Source: Gracilimonas sp040904925 (GTDB lineage Bacteria > Bacteroidota > Rhodothermia > Balneolales > Balneolaceae). From it: DNA of 64,000 nucleotides. Made by a program: the position numbers and the translations under genes. The notes under the pieces are model-generated. The model saw only the letters and a program-made list of their open reading frames with translations. It searched no databases and was not told the origin of the DNA. The stretch lies in NCBI GenBank assembly GCA_040904925.1, contig JBBDSP010000016.1, positions 47,460-111,459 on the forward strand, read 5' to 3'. Below, in pieces: positions 58,455-64,000 of the stretch (position 1 is the stretch's first letter; each line of letters begins with the position of its first letter).

Positions 58455-60701
58455 ATGAGCAGAGTTGCTTCCATAGATAAATATGACTTGAAAGGGTATA
58501 AACTTAAAAAAGCTCAGAAAGAAGATCTGAAGTTATTGCTAGAGGTGTGTCGCGAGCATATAAATGATGTAGATGAAGAAGCAATAACTTCGGCATTTAA
58601 ACTCTGCTATTTGTCTCATGAGGACATGAAAAGAGCATCAGGTGAGCCCTATTATTTTCATCCTGTTGAAGTGGCTAAGATTGTGGCCAGCGAAATAAAT
58701 ATTGATGATATCTCAGTGATCGCATCTTTGTTGCACGATACGGTTGAAGATACTGACGTGAATCTGGATGACATCAGATATTGGTTTGGTGAAGAAGTTG
58801 CGTTGATCATTGACGGAGTGACCAAAATAACCGGGGTTTTTAAAAGTCGTGACAGCAAACAGGCAGAAGCATTTATGAAGCTGCTGCTTACAATGGCGGA
58901 AGATATTCGGGTTGTGCTGATCAAGTTTGCAGACCGGCTTCACAATATGCGAACCATTCAGCATTTAAAGCGGGAAAAACAGGTTAAGATTGCCTCTGAA
59001 ACGATGGATCTTTACGCTCCGCTTGCTCATCGTTTTGGCCTGTTTCGTATTAAGAATGAGCTGGAAGATCTTTGTTTTAAAGCTATAGATCCTACCTCCT
59101 ATAAATTTGTGGCACGAAAGCTCAGAGAGAAAAAGGAAGATCGCGAAGAGTTTATCAACGAATTCATGGACCCGATTAAAAATGAGTTGGGTAAAATGAA
59201 GTTCGAGTTCGAAATAAAAGGAAGGCCCAAACATATTTTTTCGATCTACCGCAAGATGCAAAGGCAGCAGAAGCCCTTTGAAGAAATTTATGATCTGTTT
59301 GCCATCCGGATAATTCTCGAAGATCCTCACAATAAAGAAGACTGCTGGAGGGTATACTCCATAATTACCGATTGGTACACTCCAATTCCGGAACGGTTTC
59401 GTGATTTTATATCTGTACCGAAGGCGAATGGATATCAATCTCTACATACTACAGTAATTACCAATAAAGGGCGGAAGGTAGAAGTTCAAATACGCACCCG
59501 TAGAATGGATGATATTGCTGAAAAAGGGCTGGCTGCCCACTGGAAATACAAAGAAGGCGCTCAGCAGGGGTCAGAAACGTTAGATAAATTTGTGAACTGG
59601 GTCAGGGATGTGTTGGATAATCCAAGACCTGATGCTGCAACCGATTTTGTGAAAGACTTTCAGCTCAATCTATATAAAGATGAGATCTATGTATTTACTC
59701 CTGATGGCGAGCTGAAAACCCTACCCCGGGAAGCGACGCCAATTGACTTCGCTTTTGAGATTCACAGTGAGATTGGGGAACGTGCTATGGCGGCTAAGGT
59801 AAATGGAAAAATGGTTCCACTCCGTCAGAAGCTTCACAATGGAGATCAGGTTGAGATCATAACCAGTAATAAGATCAATCTTAATCCGGATTGGATCGAT
59901 GATGTGGTTACACATAAAGCTAAATCACGTATCCGGCAGTTTATAAAACAGAAACAGCGGAAAGTTGCGGAAGAAGGTCGCGAGATCTGGGATAAAAGGG
60001 CCAAAAAAGGCAGTATAGAAATTTCAGAACAAGAGCTGAATAAATTTGCCAAAAGGTTCAATTATGAATCTACCCAAGATATGTTCTTTGATATTGGGTC
60101 CGGTATGTTTGCAGTAAATGACCTATTCAAAGAGGTTAAGAAGTTTAAAAGTACAGGTAGATTTGAAGAGCAGGAATCTCCCGAAGTGAATCCGATTACG
60201 GAAGAAGAGATTCAGGATAAATATATAAATGCCGCAAGGTCAGTTGGGGATGGTAAGGCACTTTATATCAATGGAGAGTTGAGCAATATCAAGTATTCGT
60301 ATGCCAACTGTTGCAACCCAATTCCAGGTGATGAGGTGATCGGTTTTATAAGCAGAACGGGAGATATTAAGATTCACCGCGCCATGTGTAATAATGCACA
60401 GCACTTGCTAAAAACAGAAGCTGAACGCATTGTGGATGTAAACTGGGCAAAGCATCTGGATACGAAATTCCTTGGTGCCATCAAGGTGATTGGAGGGGAT
60501 CGTGTTGGGATGATAAATGATATTACGGATGTTCTTTCAAAGTCATTGGAAACTAATATGAAAAGCATTAACGTTAGTAGTGATAGTGGGATGTTTGAAG
60601 GAATCATTACACTGTATGTAGATGGTATCGCTCACCTAAACAGAATTATGAAAAAGCTTGAAAAGATAGAAGGAGTGAAGAATGTGCTTCGCTATGAATA
60701 G
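58455..60701 (+). CDS. rel: Bifunctional (p)ppGpp synthetase/hydrolase
   Basis: A 748-residue RelA/SpoT homologue that makes and degrades (p)ppGpp. The HD hydrolase domain (about 45-195) retains SLLHDTVEDT with its HD pair, so hydrolysis should be active. The synthetase domain (about 235-345) has GRPKHIFSIYRKM and RFRDFISVPKANGYQSLHTT. TGS (about 395-455), a Cys-containing zinc-finger-like domain (ANCCNPIPGDEVIGF, about 613-627) and a C-terminal ACT domain (about 665-748) follow. All parts are present, so a single bifunctional Rel enzyme is likely. Confidence 0.96.
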   Translation: MSRVASIDKYDLKGYKLKKAQKEDLKLLLEVCREHINDVDEEAITSAFKLCYLSHEDMKRASGEPYYFHPVEVAKIVASEINIDDISVIASLLHDTVEDTDVNLDDIRYWFGEEVALIIDGVTKITGVFKSRDSKQAEAFMKLLLTMAEDIRVVLIKFADRLHNMRTIQHLKREKQVKIASETMDLYAPLAHRFGLFRIKNELEDLCFKAIDPTSYKFVARKLREKKEDREEFINEFMDPIKNELGKMKFEFEIKGRPKHIFSIYRKMQRQQKPFEEIYDLFAIRIILEDPHNKEDCWRVYSIITDWYTPIPERFRDFISVPKANGYQSLHTTVITNKGRKVEVQIRTRRMDDIAEKGLAAHWKYKEGAQQGSETLDKFVNWVRDVLDNPRPDAATDFVKDFQLNLYKDEIYVFTPDGELKTLPREATPIDFAFEIHSEIGERAMAAKVNGKMVPLRQKLHNGDQVEIITSNKINLNPDWIDDVVTHKAKSRIRQFIKQKQRKVAEEGREIWDKRAKKGSIEISEQELNKFAKRFNYESTQDMFFDIGSGMFAVNDLFKEVKKFKSTGRFEEQESPEVNPITEEEIQDKYINAARSVGDGKALYINGELSNIKYSYANCCNPIPGDEVIGFISRTGDIKIHRAMCNNAQHLLKTEAERIVDVNWAKHLDTKFLGAIKVIGGDRVGMINDITDVLSKSLETNMKSINVSSDSGMFEGIITLYVDGIAHLNRIMKKLEKIEGVKNVLRYE

Positions 60702-60870
60702 AAATCTAATTAAGATTAGGTAGATTTTTTATAAAGTTATCTTTACAATGATGAGTATATATTCGCTTTAGGTCAAAAAGCCTGAGTAAGAAAAGGTTGC
60801 GAATAACAAGGAAGGACAACAAAAACAATGCTATAGGGTAAAATGGCATAAATAAATAATGAGAACTATG

Positions 60871-61188
60871 ATGACATATACAAAACGAGATGTAGTACGT
60901 CGGGTTGCAGAATCAATGGATGAACCCATGATTCAAGCCGAACCTTGGGTAGACGCCGTAATTGTAGCTTTAAGAGAGATTATGATGTCGGCTGATACGG
61001 AGTGCCGTATTGAAATTCGTGATTTTGGTGTTTTTGAAGTAAAAGAAACAAAAGCCAAACCAAAAGCTCGTAATCCTAAAACAAATGAAGTGATCTATGT
61101 GCCTGCACACCGTAAAACTCACTTCAAGCCAAGTAAATTAATGAAGAAATTCTTACGTCAGCCTCTGGAAGACGTCAAGAAAAAATAA
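60871..61188 (+). CDS. HU/IHF-family DNA-binding protein
   Basis: A histone-like protein of 105 residues if started at the ATG at 60871 (MTYTKRDVVRRVAE, the usual HU start); two further in-frame ATGs lie up to four codons upstream. The beta-arm motif is seen as IEIRDFGVFEVKETKAKPKARNPKTNEVIYVPAHRKTHFKPSK. The arm carries the RNPKT and PAH/R residues. It bends DNA; HU versus IHF-like subgroup cannot be settled by eye. A TATCTTTA element at 60738-60745 may be its promoter. Confidence 0.92.
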   Translation: MTYTKRDVVRRVAESMDEPMIQAEPWVDAVIVALREIMMSADTECRIEIRDFGVFEVKETKAKPKARNPKTNEVIYVPAHRKTHFKPSKLMKKFLRQPLEDVKKK

Positions 61189-61202
61189 TTAAAAGTGATC
61201 TT

Positions 61203-61628
61203 TTGCAGGAATATGCTCGGCTGATAGGTATTGATGTAGGAACAAAAAGAATAGGGATCGCTCAAACCGATCTCCTTAAAACGATTGCAACTCCGGTTGG
61301 AACATTTTCACCTGAAGAGGTATTTTCCGAGATCAAGAATATTACCGAGCATTCTCCTGTAGAGAAATTTGTGATAGGTTGGCCTTTATCTCTTGACGGA
61401 GAAGAAGGATCAGCTACACAAATGGTTGAAAATTTTATTGAAAAACTGCGCCAATCTTTTCCAAATATCGAAATAGCTAAAATTGATGAGCGGTATACTT
61501 CAAACCAGGCACGTAGCCTGATGCTTGAAGCCGGAATCCCCCAAAAAAAGAGAAAAGAAAAGGGAAGAGTAGACCGGATCGCAGCTGCCATAATTTTACA
61601 AAACTACTTAGATTCCAATACAAATTAG
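61203..61628 (+). CDS. ruvX: Putative pre-16S rRNA nuclease / Holliday junction resolvase-like RuvX
   Basis: A 141-residue RNase H-fold protein of the YqgF family. IGIDVGTKRIGIAQTD (about 8-23) provides the first catalytic Asp, EKFVIGWPLSLDGEEG and IDERYTSNQA the others, and KEKGRVDRIAAAIILQNYL closes the site. YqgF family proteins process 16S rRNA ends; a junction-resolvase role is also proposed. The start is TTG at 61203. It is four bases upstream of def, and def is six bases before fmt, so these three are an operon. Confidence 0.93.
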   Translation: MQEYARLIGIDVGTKRIGIAQTDLLKTIATPVGTFSPEEVFSEIKNITEHSPVEKFVIGWPLSLDGEEGSATQMVENFIEKLRQSFPNIEIAKIDERYTSNQARSLMLEAGIPQKKRKEKGRVDRIAAAIILQNYLDSNTN

Positions 61629-61631
61629 ACT

Positions 61632-62192
61632 ATGCCCATACTTCCAATAGTAACTTATAACGATCCTGTTTTACTTAAAAAAGCAGAAGAAATAGAAGAA
61701 GACAGCCCTGAACTTCAGACCCTGATCGATAATATGCTTGAAACCATGTACAATGCTGATGGTGTTGGGCTGGCAGCTCCCCAGATCGGAAGGTCCATTA
61801 AGCTTTTTGTGATGGATACCGATGCTATGATCGAAGATGGTGAAGTACCTTATGGTCCGATGGTTTTTATAAATCCATTAATTCTGGAAAAACGGGGAAA
61901 TAAAATTCCTTTAGAGGAAGGTTGCTTAAGTATTCCTGAAGTAAATGATAAAGTTTTTCGGCCTGAAACGGTGATTATTGAATTTTTTGATCGTGAGTTT
62001 AATAAGCACAGGCTAGAAGCCGGCGGTTGGACATCACGAGTTATTCAGCATGAATATGATCATTTAGAGGGAATACTTTTCTTAGATTATCTGAGTGCAT
62101 TCAAAAAAAGAATGCACAAAAAAGAGCTTGAGGAAATTAATTCAGGGGATAAAAAAATAAAATACCCTGTGGTCCCTAAAAAGAAAGAGTAA
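61632..62192 (+). CDS. def: Peptide deformylase
   Basis: Removes N-formyl groups from nascent proteins. The 186-residue enzyme has all three motifs: GVGLAAPQIG (about 43-52), EEGCLSIP with the metal Cys (about 96-103) and HEYDHLEGILF with two metal His and the catalytic Glu (about 138-148). Length is normal. It lies in the ruvX-def-fmt group, so formylation and deformylation enzymes are produced together. Confidence 0.97.
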   Translation: MPILPIVTYNDPVLLKKAEEIEEDSPELQTLIDNMLETMYNADGVGLAAPQIGRSIKLFVMDTDAMIEDGEVPYGPMVFINPLILEKRGNKIPLEEGCLSIPEVNDKVFRPETVIIEFFDREFNKHRLEAGGWTSRVIQHEYDHLEGILFLDYLSAFKKRMHKKELEEINSGDKKIKYPVVPKKKE

Positions 62193-62197
62193 GTAGC

Positions 62198-63112
62198 ATG
62201 AATATTGTATTTATGGGTTCACCTGAGTTTGCAATTCCAAGCCTGGAACAAATTCACCGATCTGAGCACACCATAAAAGCAGTAGTCAGCAATGTGGACA
62301 AAAGAAGGGGCAGAGGGAGCAAGACTTCACCAACGCCCTTAAAGGCAAAAGCCTTGGAATTAGGCCTTCCCGTGATAGAGGTTGAAGACCTTAAGTCACC
62401 GAAGTTTGCAGAAAAACTACAAGCTTTAGATGCTGATCTTTTTGTAGTAGTAGCTTTCAGGATCCTCCCAAAAGCTATTATAGAGATCCCCCGAATTGGT
62501 TCTGTAAATCTGCACGCTTCTCTTTTGCCAAAGTACAGGGGGGCAGCACCAGTTCACTGGGCGATCATAAATGGGGAGAAGGAAACGGGATGTACCGTTT
62601 TTTTCCTGGATGAGAAAGTAGATACAGGGAACATAATTACACAAAGGAAATTATCAATTTTAGGGAATGAGACTACCGGCGAGTTGTATGAAAGGCTTAG
62701 AGATATGGGTGCTGAATTGCTTTTACAAGCGGTAAAAATGATCGATAATGATGATCTTGATCTTCAAAAACAGGATGATGCACTGGCAACACCCGCACCT
62801 AAATTATTCAGAGAAAATTGCCACGTTGATTTCGACAATTCCCCACAAGATGTTCACAATAAAATACGTGGTTTGAGTCCTTTTCCAACCGCTTGGGCGG
62901 ACTGGAACGGGGAAAAATTTAACATATACAGATCAGCTATAGGACCTGCCATTGATGTAAGGCCCGGCGAATTGATTGAGAAAGAAGGAAAACTTTTTGC
63001 AGGATGTAAATTTGGCACCGTAGAATTACTTGAAGTACAGTTACCCGGTACAAAAAGAATGGAAGGTTCAGATTTTATACGTGGATATGAGATTATGGGA
63101 TTACTAACCTGA
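62198..63112 (+). CDS. fmt: Methionyl-tRNA formyltransferase
   Basis: A 304-residue enzyme using 10-formyltetrahydrofolate. The N-terminal catalytic domain contains IVFMGSPEFAIPSLEQI at the start, NLHASLLPKYRGAAPVHWAIINGE (about 107-130, including the catalytic Asn, His and SLLPKYRG) and the Asp in DEKVDTGNII (about 142-151). The C-terminal tRNA-binding domain begins near 205 (RGLSPFPTAW). It is six bases after def. Confidence 0.97.
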   Translation: MNIVFMGSPEFAIPSLEQIHRSEHTIKAVVSNVDKRRGRGSKTSPTPLKAKALELGLPVIEVEDLKSPKFAEKLQALDADLFVVVAFRILPKAIIEIPRIGSVNLHASLLPKYRGAAPVHWAIINGEKETGCTVFFLDEKVDTGNIITQRKLSILGNETTGELYERLRDMGAELLLQAVKMIDNDDLDLQKQDDALATPAPKLFRENCHVDFDNSPQDVHNKIRGLSPFPTAWADWNGEKFNIYRSAIGPAIDVRPGELIEKEGKLFAGCKFGTVELLEVQLPGTKRMEGSDFIRGYEIMGLLT

Positions 63113-63223
63113 GCACAACACGTATACAAATAACTGGGGGAAATTTCTTTAAGAATTAATTTGAGATATACGAACCGTTTTTTATCATCACGCCAACAAT
63201 AACGGTAAAAAAATTACTACATC

Positions 63224-63919
63224 ATGGAGCAACCAGCAATTATTGAGGCAGCAAAGTCCGGTGATCTTGAGGAAGTTAAAAAAATTCTTAAAGGTAGATC
63301 TAATATAAATGAGACCAATAAGAGTGGTGCATCAGCCTTAATTGTGGCGACTGAAAAGAATCATACAGATGTGGTGAAATATCTTGTCGAGGCCGGAGCA
63401 GATCTTAATATTGAAACTAAAATGGGTGGTACCGCCCTGAACAGGGCAGCCGAAAACGGTAATATCGAATTACTAAAGTATTTTATTGAAAAAGGAGTCA
63501 AGATTGGAAATGTTGCGCTGATCGCTGCATCAAGAGTTGGTAACATCGAGGCTGTAAAGTTATTGATTGAGGCCGGAGCGGATGTAGATGCCCAACAAAG
63601 ATGGGGGCATACCGCGTTGATGCTGGCTGCAAAAGCAGGAAATACGGACGTTGTGAAATATTTGATTGAACAGGGGGCCAACGTTAAGCTTCGGGATAAA
63701 AATGGCGATACAGCTATGATGATAGCTATGGATAATGAGCAAGAAGATATCGCGCTTATCCTACGAAGGGCCGGAGCCAAGGCAGAAGTGAAGCCTAAAA
63801 AAGAAGTTGCACCTGTGGTAGATGATGAAGATGATGATGAGCTGGATGACGATACGCCGGATGTGGATGATCTGGTGGATGAAGAGGATGCTCCCGATGA
63901 TGTAGATCTTGATGAGTGA
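63224..63919 (+). CDS. Ankyrin-repeat protein with acidic tail
   Basis: A 231-residue soluble protein. Residues about 3-185 form six ankyrin repeats, e.g. GASALIVATEKNHTDVVKYLVEAGADLN and GHTALMLAAKAGNTDVVKYLIEQGANV. The last 45 residues are almost entirely Asp, Glu and Val with short Pro. No signal peptide is visible, so it is probably cytoplasmic and a protein-interaction scaffold. Catalytic domains are absent. Its partner is unknown; neighbours do not indicate one. Confidence 0.85.
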   Translation: MEQPAIIEAAKSGDLEEVKKILKGRSNINETNKSGASALIVATEKNHTDVVKYLVEAGADLNIETKMGGTALNRAAENGNIELLKYFIEKGVKIGNVALIAASRVGNIEAVKLLIEAGADVDAQQRWGHTALMLAAKAGNTDVVKYLIEQGANVKLRDKNGDTAMMIAMDNEQEDIALILRRAGAKAEVKPKKEVAPVVDDEDDDELDDDTPDVDDLVDEEDAPDDVDLDE

Positions 63920-64000
63920 TCTTTTTGATCCATAAAAGAGACATAAAAAAAGGTACTGTTTTAAATAACAAGTAAAATCTGTTTCAAAATAATTATATTT

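Noticed and set aside
63361..63933. Reverse open frame of 190 codons
   Set aside because: Antisense to the ankyrin gene; Ser runs mirror the Asp/Glu tail.

Overview
The window is ordinary chromosome of a Gram-negative bacterium of the Bacteroidota/Balneolota side of the tree, most like Balneolales (Balneola, Gracilimonas, Rhodohalobacter). This rests on gene content: TonB-dependent receptor, outer-membrane lipoproteins, a giant lamin-tail protein with a gliding/T9SS-type C-terminal module, DUF2851, DUF4342 and YtxH proteins, a membrane pyrophosphatase, and promoters of the TAnnTTTG type rather than TATAAT. Base composition looks moderate to slightly AT-rich and even throughout. No rRNA, prophage, IS transposase, integrase, CRISPR array or toxin system was found.

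Layout. 1-6.9 kb: end of pyrR, YtxH and DUF2851 genes, tRNA-Gln, then prs-rplY-pth and the membrane pyrophosphatase. 7-16 kb: DJ-1/PfpI protein, ALDH7-type dehydrogenase, SLC13 permease with RCK-C domains, SpoU-type RNA methyltransferase, a four-helix-bundle (23S intervening-sequence type, 'S23') protein, PIN-PhoH ATPase, MscL. 16-26.5 kb: murI, TonB receptor, 1654-residue lamin-tail surface protein, two paralogous unknown proteins, asd. 26.9-39.6 kb: MFS transporter, M1 aminopeptidase lipoprotein, Gfo/Idh/MocA oxidoreductase, katG, three-gene transhydrogenase operon, trxB. 39.7-50.6 kb: DUF4342, comM, a second S23 gene, priA, a GCS2-CBS fusion, an AstE/AspA-type deacylase, scpB-rluB, alpha/beta hydrolase. 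50.7-64 kb: DUF5117-type metalloprotease, sterol desaturase-like protein, Na+/solute symporter with a coupled 41-residue protein, DASS transporter, small OMP, rel, HU, ruvX-def-fmt, ankyrin protein.

How it works together: much of the window is core housekeeping (PRPP synthesis, translation, replication restart, chromosome segregation, peptidoglycan and lysine precursors, stringent response, N-formyl-methionine cycle). Oxidative-stress and redox functions recur (KatG, TrxB, transhydrogenase, DJ-1). Na+ coupling also recurs (pyrophosphatase, SSS and DASS symporters), which would suit a marine or saline life.

The most unusual signal is in the spacers. At least a dozen intergenic sites carry imperfect palindromes built from degenerate 7-nt (sometimes 8- or 9-nt) words, each site with its own word. 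They usually abut or overlap a stop codon. Both S23 genes sit precisely between inverted arms of this kind (26 bp and 18 bp perfect), with the S23 stop codon touching the right arm. This looks like a family of minimal S23-carrying elements inserted at the 3' ends of ordinary genes, plus gene-less relatives. One array lies inside the coding sequence of the RNA methyltransferase. A second notable point is that PriA has lost all four ligands of one of its two zinc sites.
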